DNA of 64,000 nt from Pictodentalium vernedei (Eukaryota; Mollusca; Scaphopoda; Dentaliida; Dentaliidae). The notes beneath the pieces are model-generated. The model saw only the letters and a list, made by a program, of their open reading frames with translations. It searched no databases and was not told where the DNA came from. Below, piece after piece: positions 43,855-54,866 of the stretch (positions are counted from its first letter, which is position 1; every line of letters begins with the position of its first letter). Position numbers and translations under genes: made by a program. The stretch spans positions 143,882,344 to 143,946,343 of the forward strand of contig CM062296.1 of assembly GCA_031216915.1 (NCBI GenBank), given 5' to 3'.

Positions 43855-44638
43855 GGGAGGGAGGGGGGGGGGGGGGGGTGAATTCGGTTCCTTTAAGTAC
43901 ATGTAGCCTACTCTGTGTTTTCTTTGGAATTACGGTTATGGATTTAACCCTTGTTCTTGTGTTTCCATTTTGTCTGTAAAGTTAACTTTAATGTCACCGA
44001 ACGTTCGATAAATTAATAGAACTTTTCGGATCCAAGCAGCGTCAAATGTCAACATTGTGTCAGTTACGATATTTTTTATTTTTATTTCCGGTTTCAATTG
44101 CATGTGAGATTGCTGCCTACACTGCCTCAGTCTGAGTATTTTCATTCTGATCACACGTTAGAGGTTGAATAATATCGCTTTTTTTAAAATCTTTTAAAGT
44201 TTTTTTTTTTTAAATGCTACTGAGACTCAACCGGCCCACAAACTCGCTCAAAAGCCGATTTCTGAAACCAACAATATGATCAGAAATCTAGTTTACATGA
44301 GTTTCCCACGGCGTTTGCAAATGGGCCACAACGGCGTCTGTCGGTGGAGGGAAGGGTGTCAGAAACAATATCCATGTGTCTTTTAATTTTATGTTTTAAT
44401 TTTCAAGTTTGTTTTATCTCCAGCGGCACTTCAAAAGAGTTACGGAAGCACATTGTTTTATTGGTAATCGAGACTTCCAGTGTAAAAAGAAGTCACTAAT
44501 CTTTTTCACCCTTGAACGCGGTATTGACACGGTGATTTATTCATTCATAATTACACCGTGTGACACGGTGTCTGCCGGTGATTTTTTAAAAAACGACCAC
44601 CGCGTTGGGTGTTTGAGACGTAATACACTTGGCACGTA
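43855..44638. other. Right interior of the large TA-flanked element
   Basis: A G-rich run at 43862-43878 is followed by AT-rich sequence. A 72-codon minus-strand frame at 43936-44154 has no recognised motif. The CACCGTGTGACACGGTGTC palindrome at 44562-44580 mirrors the left arm. Confidence 0.4.
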
Positions 44639-44815
44639 CTGTAATACTCAGTGGCAGAGTTTCATACTATCGCAGAAATGAAATTAATTAGTCTAAGTTT
44701 TTCCTTGGTGATATTTGTGGTAGAGTGTCTGGAGGCACTCTCCCATAATTTGCAACAAGTTAAAGACATGCGAAAATTATGATGACCGAAAGTAATCTAG
44801 AACTTTATCACTTAA

Positions 44816-45047
44816 CCCTTTACCCAACGAATCGCCCTATCTGCCCGCGTAATATGCAAATATAGCTGGTGAAAAAATATTATTTTTCGAAAAATTTCAA
44901 CAAAACCATATCATGTGACCCCTCTTTGGAACGAGCTTGTCGAGCTTGTTCCAAAGAGGGGTCACATGATATGGTTTTGTTGAATTTTTTTTTTTTAAAT
45001 TATATTTAAAATAATGAATTTTGAAATCACCTGCGTTGGGTAAAGGG
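44816..45047. mobile_element. piggyBac-like MITE, copy P5
   Basis: 232 bp between TTAA sites (44812-44815, 45048-45051), with CCCTTTACCCAACGAATCGC and GTTGGGTAAAGGG ends. The core palindrome is TTTGGAACGAGCTTG, TCG, AGCTTGTTCCAAA, flanked by CATATCATGTGACC and its complement. Confidence 0.88.
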
Positions 45048-45482
45048 TTAAAAACCACCAGACTTCTGCATGATAAAAATGGCTCTGAGCAAAGCAGCTG
45101 GCCCACATCTTGGAATTTTCCACCCTTCACTATTATTCGACCCTATGTTACAATTAATTTTCAGCACTGTACTATTATTTGGCCCTGGACTATTATTAGG
45201 CACTTGAGTAATAGTCTGTTTTCATGAAGGATAAAATGTTGACTAATGGTACATTTTGTTTTAGGCTGCTCTGTATATAACCCTGGCCATTGACAGTTCC
45301 ACTATCTGAGACAACCTACACATGTAAGCGTGTAAGTTCAAAATGATAAAATATGCATCTTGTGGTAAGGGGTATATCACACTGTTTCCCCATTAGGATA
45401 TCATTAACGATAACCTCATCCTGCATTTTGTCCAGATAACCTGGAACAATGCAATTCGGGAAAGTAACTAAGCATGGCCTTA

Positions 45483-45711
45483 ATTCAAAAGCAAAACATG
45501 GCCAGTGCTATTCACAAATTCGCAATTCAAATATTATTTTTTCAATTTTTGCCTCCAAAACATAGCTTATGACACCTCATTGGAACAAGCTTATTCCAAT
45601 GAAGGACCATAAACTGTGCATTATACGCCTCCAAAAATTGAAAATATTCTGGCTACTAGAATCCCTGGTTATTCAAGAAACATTTTGCATCGTCCTTTCA
45701 TTGTTAGGCAA
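45483..45711. mobile_element. piggyBac-like MITE, diverged copy P8
   Basis: It has TTAA-like sites at both ends and the family interior (GGCCAGTGCTATTCACAAATT, CATAGCTTATGACACCTC, AAGCTTATTCC), but decayed termini. It is useful as the empty site for the array element in copy P1. Confidence 0.55.
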
Positions 45712-45844
45712 TGGATTAAAAGGCAACCTGTATTAAAATCACTGCATGCCAATTTTGACTGTTATTCATCTCATTAATCACATTCATAGAACTTACAACT
45801 GGTGGAGAGAGAAACAAAGAAAACAATATTTAACCCAACATCTT

Positions 45845-46189
45845 CAGTGCTGGAAATGAGATGGGTGCGAGTGCAATTGCCCCCGTCAGCACTCATGTTT
45901 TATATTTTACGGGAGCAAAAAAACTGCACTTGTTGAAAAATATTGTGGAGCACTGATATACTGTGAGGGCATATAAATGTGTGCTGTTTTGAGAAAGCTG
46001 CACTCTGTGGTCAGCGGCAAGTTACTGTCATAGTTCAGTAGGTCCTTATACATTTAAAGCTTCTGGTGTTTGGTGACAGTATTCCCTCAAAGTTCATATA
46101 CTAACATTTTATGGGTGCAATTTACTCCTATCTCTGATTTCCTGGGAGCTTAAAATTGCACCCATCGATTTTGTTTATTTCCAGCACTG
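45845..46189. mobile_element. hAT-like MITE, CAGTGCTGG ends
   Basis: 345 bp with ends CAGTGCTGGAAATGAGATGG and the inverted ATTTCCAGCACTG, and GGGTGC/GCACCC repeated inside. The flanking octamers match poorly, so the superfamily is inferred from the CAGTG end only. Confidence 0.5.
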
Positions 46190-46194
46190 CTTAT

Positions 46195-46419
46195 CTCACA
46201 AATCAGCTGCATCAGGCTACGTAATTTGAAAACTGTGGAGTTGAAAAAGAATCATTTTTTCAAAAAATTATAACAAAACCATATCATGTGACCCCCTCAG
46301 TGGAACGAGCTCGACAAGCTCGTTCCAATGAGGGGTCACATGATATGGCTTTATGGAAATGTTCTGAAAAATTTGATTTTTTTTTAAATAGCCAATTTTA
46401 ATATCGTCCATATTGGGTA
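46195..46419. mobile_element. piggyBac-like MITE, copy P6, right end interrupted
   Basis: The core CCATATCATGTGACCCC, GGAACGAGCTCGACAAGCTC and complementary arms are intact. The left end is lost, and the right end (TATTGGGTA) is interrupted by the element at 46420-46632. Confidence 0.65.
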
Positions 46420-46632
46420 CAGGGCTTGCCTTGAGTCGGGGCTGATCAGCCCAGGCCCCGAGATCAGCTCCGAGGAGCACTTGCTGGGGGCTTTTTTTCA
46501 AGCCCCGACATTTTCCGGAAAAAAACACTAACAATAATGGACAAAATGGAAAATCAGCCCCGAAAAGGCCCCGACCTCAGTATATGGGGCACTTTTTTTA
46601 GGCCCCGACCATTTTACTCAAGGCGAGCCCTG
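46420..46632. mobile_element. hAT-like MITE, CAGGGCT ends
   Basis: 213 bp with a 17-bp terminal repeat CAGGGCTTGCCTTGAGT and its inverted partner (one mismatch). GGGTA occurs on both outer sides. GGCCCCGA-type motifs lie inside. It is inserted into the end of P6. Confidence 0.65.
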
Positions 46633-47680
46633 TGGGTAATGAGACAATTGCAAAAGTGGTTCGTGAGAAAACATTTTACAAGTTCGTCGTTACACACATT
46701 CATGATCAAGTTCTGAAAGAATGTCATGGATAACTGGAAATAGCCCACATTTAATAATTTAACCATTTCAGCCCTTGTCTCATACCACAATCAGGGATTC
46801 TTCTGCATGTCTACAGGGGCCGAATATGAGCCTCTTTCCAATGGCATTTTGGCATGATTTTTCCCCAATTCAAACCAAAAATTTACCAATCTCAGTCCTC
46901 ATTCAAATAAAAATTTAATTCTTCTTTAATTCTTGAAGGTCCAAAAGGCAGTTTTTAGATAACACATTTGCAAGTTACACCCAAGAAACCTTGTCAGTTG
47001 TTTCTAGGCAAGTCTTGGCTGACTACATATGCAGCCAAGACTTGCCTAGACACAACTGCAAAAACAGCCACAAAATGTAGACTATCGCATAAATATCTTG
47101 ATCATTTAATAGTTAAGAACAATTTATTTAATAGAGATTCCAGAGACTGATCATTATTCATGCAACTGGTTGTTATAAAATGTACTACATACACTATCCA
47201 TGTAGTAGCTTCTGTATTAAATGTTCTCAGTTCACTATGAAGGTAAGATTTCTTATTCTTTGTTTCTTCCCCCAAACAAATTCCCAAATGGAGCCTTCAC
47301 AACGTGAATTTTCCCAACTGCATGGGCTCCTTTACCAAAGAGGCAGAATAATCCCTGACAATAGGATACAATGTACTTACTCAGATGTAACATCTATCGA
47401 ATGGGACAGGTCACTTTTGACTGCCCCAATTCTCAATATGATGCTCATCCTGTGGCCAAGTGTGAATTCACATGAGGAAGAAGTAAATAGAACACAATCT
47501 TGATAATGTTGGTCATCTCATGTCATACAGACCTGGAAAAAAAAAAAACACACTTAAATAGCAGCAGAAGCACTCATATTACGGTCTCTTCGCGATATGA
47601 TGCGTATTAACATTCATCTCTTGCGATACGATATGTATCGCGATTCATCTTTACTATTTACTAACTTCAAAAAGAAAATA
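46633..47680. other. No gene recognised
   Basis: An inverted pair GGCAAGTCTTGGCTG and CAGCCAAGACTTGCC with a short spacer lies at about 47008-47050. At 47585-47655 ATCGCGATA-like motifs repeat. Open frames here are short and motif-free. Confidence 0.4.
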
Positions 47681-48111
47681 CAGTAGAATCCTCTTATTTG
47701 AATATACATTTTGCCAGTGAAAATTATTCAATTAACAGGAGTATACAATTAACAGGGATTTAGTCAGTTTCCTGTGTTCTGGAGGTAAACTGAACATTTA
47801 TTCTATTATATCTTGTTTGACAGAGCTCATAGAGCTCTGTCAAACAAGATATAATAGAATAAATGCCTGTATTGGATGTAGTGAGGCCAAAAAGGTTGAT
47901 AAATAAGGGGAATTTGGTGCGTGTCACAGTAATTTTCTGGACATATTACAAAAATTTATATACAATTAACAGGAGTTTACTCTACAACCCATATGCAATT
48001 AACAGATCAAATTTGTACTGAAGGTTTGGTAAATGGTTTTGTGTTTGAAAATTATATTCAATTAACAGGGGCATACAATTAAAGAGATATCCAATTAAGT
48101 GGGCTCCACTG
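47681..48111. mobile_element. pogo/Tigger-like MITE, copy D (uninterrupted)
   Basis: 431 bp between TA sites, ends CAGTAGAATCCTCTTATTTG and ...AGTGGGCTCCACTG. The centre is the perfect palindrome TATCTTGTTTGACAGAGCTC, ATA, then its complement. It serves as the reference for the interrupted copy at 7091-12006. Confidence 0.85.
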
Positions 48112-49543
48112 TACTCAAATCTAATTTATCTATGCTTAGTGAAGTGTTACTTATGTTTATTGAACAAATGTTAAAGGATATTTAGGCTCTAGCATAAATT
48201 GTTTTATGGGGAACACCCTTGTCATTATGTTTAGGGCACACCTGTAACTTCAGCCTGTTTCTCACAGCTGCTTTCATGCCACTGACCTCAAGCTGACCTG
48301 TTGCAACATCATTCGCATACTCTATCTGAAACCAAACTCCTGATAATCTCTTAGTAACTTTCCCCAACTCTTACGTAATCTGGCACTTCCCAAGAACAGA
48401 CTATATTCTCTTTGTCTCAAAACATGCAATCCCAGAATACTTGCAGAACTTTCCATTGGTGGAACCAACTTTCGTTCAACAGGTTAGCGTCACTTCCGGA
48501 CAGTTCAACTCTTCCACTGAAAGCAACAAGTGGTAAAATCTTTCCCACCACCTCTCCTCTCACCACCTTCTTTATCTAATTTCCTTCTCTGTGTGGTACA
48601 GTCGTCCTCTTCAACCTGCTATCCCTCTTTCCTCTTCTCCAATTCTACTAGTTATTCCCATTGCGGACACATTGGGGGATAGACATGAAGCACATGCTAC
48701 ACCACATCTCCAAGGATTTCAAGGATTTTGACGGCACAACAGCTTGCATTGGTTACCAAATGACAACAGTAATGGAACTCTTCTTCAACTACCAGCTACA
48801 GTATGATTCATCCAACACTCATTCTCAGTCTCACAAGTCTCTCTGATAGGACTGTGTTATCCCTGGATTATACGCCTGGGATCAGTTAACTTCACCGTTA
48901 TAGGGCCAGGACATGTGTTCTTATACAATGCCAATCCCTGCTTTACAGGCTGGGATCATGGCACTGTCAAACTTTTTTTTCACAGTTCCTTCCAGTATTT
49001 TTTCATACTTATTGTTTCTTCTCGGGATAGTGTAGGATCCTGCATTACTGGCAGTTTTCCTGAAAGATAGACTGGCAGTTTTTCATCTGCTTCGGACCGG
49101 ATCCTGCTTTACAGGCAGTTTTCATGCACCCCCTTTGGCAAAATTCTTCAAACTTAGTTTCATTTCTAATTGTTTTCTCAAGTTCTGTGGCATCACATGG
49201 CTGCAGAACTCACCCTTTTGGTAAAATTCTTCAAACTTAGTGGCGTTATATGCGCCCCTTTTGGCAAAATTCTTCAAACTTAGTTTCATTTCTAATTGTT
49301 TTCTTAAGTTCTGTGGCATCACATGGCTGCAGAACTCATTATTAAATCATCAGTGATATTTCAATAAACCGGCCACCTTGAGGGTGGCCCATTATCATCA
49401 TCAAACAATTTGCTGTTGTTTTTTGCCAAACAAAGCTTCACCCCAGGTTGGCAGGGTAAGAGTTTATTTCATCAGATGGGTGGTCTACCATAAAACTGTA
49501 TCGTGACATCAATGCTGTGATGCCTTTTCAAGTGTGTGCTCAT
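48112..49543. other. No gene recognised; possible retroelement 3' end and a duplication
   Basis: A GC-moderate stretch from about 48400 ends at 49362-49411 with AATAAA, the hairpin GGCCACC-TTGA-GGGTGGCC and CATTATCATCATCA, which resembles the 3' tail of a non-LTR retrotransposon, but no coding remnant was recognised. At 49127-49345 a unit of about 125 bp (GGCAAAATTCTTCAAACTTAG) is directly duplicated, with an intervening partial unit. Confidence 0.35.
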
Positions 49544-50054
49544 CAGGCCTGGCATTCTTTAGGAGTGCTGCACGCCTAAAAAAAATTGAGGGCAATTTTT
49601 GTGCACCCCTTGATTTTCTGGAATGCCAGACCTGTTTGGGACTGCCTGTAAGATCTATTATCATTTCGTCCCTTGAGTTCCAATGTATTCTCTGTGCCTA
49701 CTGGCAGAGAGAACTCAATGGAAGTCAGGGGACGATTTGTCAATGTTGCATTGATTCGCAATAATTCATGACCCATTCTCTCTCGTATTTCGATACATTC
49801 TGAATGTAGAAGACAGTCACATAAGAATTGAATGCAACATTTTGAATAATGAGAAGATGTGTGTACCAATTTTTCCACTATGTAACTGAATGTAGTGCAA
49901 TTTTTCAGTCACAATATTAATAATACCTTGAAGTGAATATAACCAAAATAGCATAAAGTTTTTGCTTTGAAAATTTCAGGTGTAAATGCACTCACAAACA
50001 ATCTGAGGAGGGCAACTGTTTTGCACTCTTTGATTTTCTAGTTTGCCAGGCCTG
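49544..50054. mobile_element. hAT-like non-autonomous element N2
   Basis: About 511 bp, inverted relative to N1 at 12.45 kb and similar over its length. Ends are CAGGCCTGGC and GCCAGGCCTG. Flanking octamers match weakly. No frame is recognised. Confidence 0.5.
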
Positions 50055-50235
50055 GCTTATGTTAGTTGTTGTTCTGGTTTTATAACTCACTCTTGCTGGG
50101 CAGATCCTACAAACTGTTGTTGATTTATCTGCAAGGCTTGATTTAACCTGATTCGCAGAGGAGTTTTCTAATCAATTTTTAACTATTGCTAATAAATTTC
50201 AAAAGAAAAATCATATAAACAATAGGAAATGCTAA

Positions 50236-51674
50236 GGCCAAAAAAAATTAATGGTTTGGTTCCGGTTACATAGCAGAAAAAAATAGGGTCAGTAGGTCGG
50301 GATATATATATATTTTTTTATTTCCTTTGAATTTGTGCTTGAGTTAATTTTTAGGACCAAATTCTTCGAACAGTTGTGACCGAAAAATATTGCTTTGATA
50401 TTCTGTTGAGTCTGAATTGCAAAATAACACCCAAAATGGCAGTTTATCAGAAGATGCTTTCTTCGCGATTGCAACGGACATTTTGAGTGTAATTCTGCAA
50501 CTTCAAACTTTGCATGTCTCATTTTATCACGGGATGTGTTAAAATTAACGCACTTCAGCAAATGAAATAAATTGACATTTTAAGTGATTGTGGTAATAAT
50601 GGACTGGTTGAGTATCATCGTATTTATCTTGGGGGAAGCACAAATGACTTGCTTTTGTTTATTTGAAAACAATGTATCTTGCATCGGCCTTGTGTCAAAC
50701 CTTGAGTGCACACTGTTTTGAAGGTGAGATGCTATCATGACGTCCTGTGTGCAAACCAGCCAATCACTTTGAAGTACAAGTGTAAAACTACAGGGGATCC
50801 CTTGGAGAATACCAAGAAAAATTTCTTGGTTTTAAATAGTAGGAATGCGATTGGTCGAATGTGACTGACTACACAACCTTTGTGCAATGCAGTACACATG
50901 GTTGTGACTTTTCATCTCAACTTGTTTATGACAAATTAGAGGTAAACAATGTTCTATCGTTTTTGTAATAATGGTGATTGTCGGAACAAATGACTTGAAC
51001 AGTTTGGAACGAAAAGTAAAAAAGAAAGGTCCCATAGTCTACGAGGTTAGACAGGGTGGTAAAACGGATAAGACCCAAATTTAAATCAGTAATCCACACC
51101 AGTGAGGTAAATTCACTTCTTGCAAACCGTGATAAACAAGTTGAAATTTGGACACCGGAGTTAAAACAACTTTGGTATATAATTACCAATTACGATTAAA
51201 TTTGCTGATGACAGTTTTAAATATGGTCCTGATTATATATATAAATCGGTATCAAGCCAGAAAATAAGCAGACTGTCGTCTGCAAAATGCGGTCCTCAGA
51301 GGGTGAATTTAGTGATGCTACCCTGCACAGCAGGGTAGCATCACTAAATTTACCCTCTGAACCCCAGTCTGAATCAGGATCTCAAAACTAAACAGAAAGA
51401 GTTACCCAGATGATAAATTGGCCCACTGTATGGGGTAGCATCATCAAATTCACCTTCTGGGAACCTCATTTTGCAAATGTCAGACTTCTTATTTTCAGGC
51501 CTGATAGGTATACCAAAAAACCGCCCAACACTATTTATGTCGTTGTTGTAAAAGTTTGCATTTGTGTGTTTTTTCTGTTTCTTTTTCAATTTCACTAAAA
51601 AAAATTGTTAGGGTCGGGGCTCAAAATTAGGGTCGGTCGGGTAACCGGAACCAAATCATTATTTTTTTTTGGCC
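50236..51674. mobile_element. PIF/Harbinger-like non-autonomous element
   Basis: A 1439-bp element with about 33-bp terminal inverted repeats starting GGCCAAAAAAAATTAATGG and containing GGTTTGGTTCCGGTTAC. It is flanked by TAA on both sides (50233-50235, 51675-51677). A 3-bp TWA-type duplication and a GG start are typical of PIF/Harbinger. It contains the MITE at 51253-51503. No transposase frame was found. Confidence 0.7.
51253..51503. mobile_element. hAT-like MITE family M, copy M4
   Basis: 251 bp with ends CAAGCCAGAAAATAAGC and CTTATTTTCAGGCCTG. Octamers ATCGGTAT and ATAGGTAT agree at 7 of 8 positions. The centre is the palindrome GATGCTACCCTGCACAGCAG. It is nested in the Harbinger-like element. 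Confidence 0.8.
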
Positions 51675-52727
51675 TAACCCAAATTTATCCAAATTAAAAA
51701 ACTGCTATTCAATTTTTTATAATTAAATTGATCCCTGTTTATCTGTCTTTACAATGCTATTGTCTTGAAAAGACTGGAAGCCGAAATGTTTCCACACTGC
51801 TGATTTGAATGTTGCCAGTGGGTGAACAATTTTAATATCTTCACACTCTAGTTCAGCCATTGTACAATACTATTAGTGATGAACTGATAATCGGCAATCA
51901 GAACAGGCCGGTTATGGGGCATTAGCCGATTATGACAATAGGCAGTTTCCGGTTATTCTATATTTAACACTGACTATTAAAAATCCCTTTCATATCTGGC
52001 CATTTCAATAAAGTTTTCCCACTAAAAACGTGTGTTGTGCCTAGCAGAAAATTTAGGGATTTGCAGAGCAGAGATATTACGGAATTTACCAACTGCAATC
52101 GGTACGAGATCGCCACCATTTCTCAGATTGTAGAGTGCATGTAAACATTGGAGAAACACATCAAGGGAAGTAACAAGTTGAAAGATTTCCCAAAACAAAG
52201 ACGATTGAGACAACAAAATTACCCGACTGGGATATTTTTTTTGCATCTCACCAAATGACATCACCTGAAGCCAATCGGCAGACGGCTTCATGACATTCAT
52301 GCCATGCGCGGAGGTTGAAATTGGCATTACATGTAGCCAATCACTGTGCAAGCCAGTGCGACATGGCAATGTGCACAAGTTAATTTTAACTTGACAGTAA
52401 ACAATATAGCAAAATTCATTCATAAAAAATTAATTACAGGAGTGAAGGTCAACCAACAAGTTGTTGATTGGACATCAGATATCTCCGTAAAAGGAGATTG
52501 CTTCGCTGAGCTTACAACTGTCATTTGAATGCAATAACAAATCTGATGAAGACTGGGGAAGCCTTGTTGTGCAGAGTTATCATTTCAATGACACACTGGC
52601 AATTGTTGAGGGGTCAACACTGGGACATAAAGCAATATGCCACAAGTAAAATTCTCTTGTCACTGACATGTGGGCCAATGCTAATGTGCACTATCGAATC
52701 AAATCGCAAGATGAAGTGAACCGTATC
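51675..52727. other. No gene recognised
   Basis: AT-rich sequence. At 51870-51960 GATTATCGG-like motifs repeat (GATAATCGGC, CCGATTATGAC, CCGGTTATTC), which may be one end of another hAT-like repeat. The 133-codon minus frame at 52022-52423 has no recognised motif. Confidence 0.35.
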
Positions 52728-53230
52728 TAGGCCTGTCATGACTATCAATTTTCATAGTCGACTAGTCACGATCATTAGTCGACGGTTAATTGATTAATAG
52801 TTGTTTCCCGTGAATTCAATAATCTCTAATATGTTTACAAAATAAACTTAAAACTGGCTATGTATGAATGTGAACCTTTCTGCATTGACATAAAAAATAA
52901 ACATTGAATTACCTCTGACAGACTCCGATTGATTTGAAGAATTTAAACAGAAGAACATTTGTGCAAATGTTTCTTTTCTGTAACTAATATTCAGATACTT
53001 CGAATATAAAACCCTCTCCATTCCAACACAAGTTACAGCTCTATTGTACAAGTGAAGTTACCATTGTGAGTCTTGTGACAATTTTCTCACTTTCCAGGCT
53101 CCATTCATTCTAAAGGGGGTTGTTCGAGTGTATAAGACAGAAGATTCTATTTACTCTGCAGTGACTTCCCAAACAGCAATTATTAAAAGGTACTCTTTAG
53201 TACTGATCACCTGATGCTATAATAATAATA

Positions 53231-53551
53231 ACACTTTGGCTGGCCGCTGATTTGTCGGGGTTCTCTGATGAGAAGGCCTTGGTTACCCCTGCACTCCCAA
53301 CTGCCTCCCTATTCCCACACTTCTTCTCTCCTCCCAACACTCGGAGACGAACTGCTTGATGACATCCCTTGCACCATTTTTCCCAATCTCTCCGATTAGC
53401 ATATTAACCCTCTCCTTTGAGTCTCCTACTAACCACATGTCCTTCATTCTCCCATCCCACTCCCAGTGAATCTCATTCTTTTAGACTGGTACTTTGGGCA
53501 TTCTAGAAGAAAGTGTTCCAGGGTCTCCACCACGCCCAAATTACACCACTG
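53231..53551 (-). pseudogene. LINE (non-LTR retrotransposon) 3' fragment
   Basis: On the minus strand one frame reads WCNLGVVETLEHFLLECPKY, the cysteine/histidine-rich segment common after the reverse transcriptase in several LINE clades. Its second cysteine position is leucine. A second frame then continues EWDGRMKDMWLV..FVSECWEERR to a stop, so at least one frameshift lies between them, near 53450-53480. The 3' untranslated part ends AAAGTGTTATTATTATTATA, a microsatellite-type LINE tail. It is 5'-truncated. Confidence 0.65.
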
Positions 53552-54193
53552 GTTCCTGGAAGTCTGCTACCGCATTCGTACCAGAACTGATAATTTAATA
53601 ATATTTCATGAGAACAACTTGTGGCCAAATGTGCTTTACATATCCAAGAACAAAGCTAGGGCATCAAAATTCTTCAAAACACAGCGACAGAGCTGCATGG
53701 GGGTAAACTCAAAAACCTTTGCTTTTGTTTACATATGGATTTACTTTCGATTTCCGTTCGACGTCATCAGACGGAAAAAGCATTTACATGCATATACAAC
53801 TCTGTCTAAAATCAAATAATGAGAAAGATCGCCTTAATACAGTATGTCAGTATACTGTTATTAGCTGGAGACTTCACAGTTGCCATATTCAATGGAAGGT
53901 ATCATGATACCTGTTGAAATTTCGTAGAATTACGATTTTGTTTTTCGGTGGAAATTTGTGGTATCGAGTGATTTGCACATGTCTGTCAAGCATGGAAACC
54001 ATCTTCAATAAAAAATGCAGACAGTGTTGTCCTTTTCCAAAATGCAGTTCTATCGCTGTACTCGAAAGTGTTTTGAATGCCTAGCTTTGTTATTGAATAT
54101 CTGAAGCACATTCGGCCACGAATTGTTCTTGCGAAATATTATTTTATCAGTTCTGGTACGAATACGATAGCAAACTTCCAGGAACCAGTGGTG
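53544..54193. repeat. Inverted duplication with arms of about 165 bp
   Basis: Arms at about 53544-53710 and 54030-54193 are inverted copies: CACCACTGGTTCCTGGAAG at the left and its complement at the right, with CAGTTCTGGTACGAAT and AAAGCTAGG shared. The left arm runs into the LINE fragment. It could be a long-TIR element or an inverted duplication made during LINE insertion; flanks show no clear duplication. Confidence 0.6.
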
Positions 54194-54220
54194 CCTGCTG
54201 TTAACTCTGCGAGTTGATTA

Positions 54221-54533
54221 CAGTTAAAACTAGAAGTCCTGTCAAGAATAGTGCGCTTATCTAGGCTTAATTGCGCGTTAGAATTGTGCGCAATTGCCAT
54301 ATCGAATGGCATCCAAAGCACGGCAGGCTCTCTTCGTTACTCATAGCAAACACATGCAATGTTTCTGCCAATGGACCTCCGGGTTACCCGGAGGTCCATT
54401 GGCTGAAACATTACTTGTGCACAGGCCATATGTACAGAATTTGATAGCTTTACTTGGGCCATAACGCGTACATTAAAGTGCATATCAACGTACTATTTTG
54501 CGCATTTCATGACAGGACTTCTAGTTTTAACTG
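54221..54533. mobile_element. TA-flanked MITE, CAGTTAAAACTAGAAG ends
   Basis: A 313-bp element with TA on both sides (54219-54220, 54534-54535) and a perfect 24-bp terminal inverted repeat starting CAGTTAAAACTAGAAGTCC. An internal palindrome CCAATGGACCTCCGGGT/ACCCGGAGGTCCATTGG lies near the middle. Similar flanking sequence without the element is seen at 55738-55800. Tc1/mariner-type by TA duplication. Confidence 0.85.
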
Positions 54534-54866
54534 TATATGTGTTTCGTGTTCTATAAATCCCAACCTTCATTTTGATGTATAATTTGACAATTTGTGTCCA
54601 TTTAATCTGAATTGAAGGAATATCAAAGGTGAGAATTTCAAAATAAACAAAATTCCATTACTTATATAGCCACTTAACAATCGGTTAATTTACCTTGTTA
54701 CACAGCACAATTTTAATCCGACTTGTACCACTTTAAAAATGAACAACGATGGACTAAAAATAAAAACCGTTTACCACTGCAACAGCCGTCACTTAGTCGA
54801 TTAATCAAATAATCACAACCCTAATCGTATCGTGGCAAAATATCTTGGTGAATTGTTGCAGCCATA

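Larger units (their letters stand above)
32681..44641. mobile_element. Large TA-flanked element with 22-bp terminal inverted repeats
   Basis: The left end CAGTACGTGCCAAGTGTATT is exactly matched, inverted, at the right end, extending 22 bp, with TA on the outer side of each (32679-32680, 44642-44643). Inside each end the arms diverge but share CACCGTGTCACACGGTG-like sequence. About 7.1 kb of the 12 kb is the DIRS-type element, so the original was about 4.9 kb with a later SINE. No transposase is recognised. The TA sites and CAGT ends suggest Tc1/mariner-superfamily mobilisation, but this is inference. Confidence 0.6.
52728..54823. mobile_element. hAT relic, 2.1 kb, carrying other repeats
   Basis: The left end TAGGCCTGTCATGACTATC pairs partly with the right end (inverse of TAGGGTTGTGATTATTTG), both followed by TCGAC/TTAATCGA motifs. 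Octamers ACCGTATC (52720-52727) and ATCGTATC (54824-54831) agree at 7 of 8 positions. It contains the LINE piece, the inverted duplication and the MITE listed next, but no transposase remnant was recognised. Confidence 0.6.
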
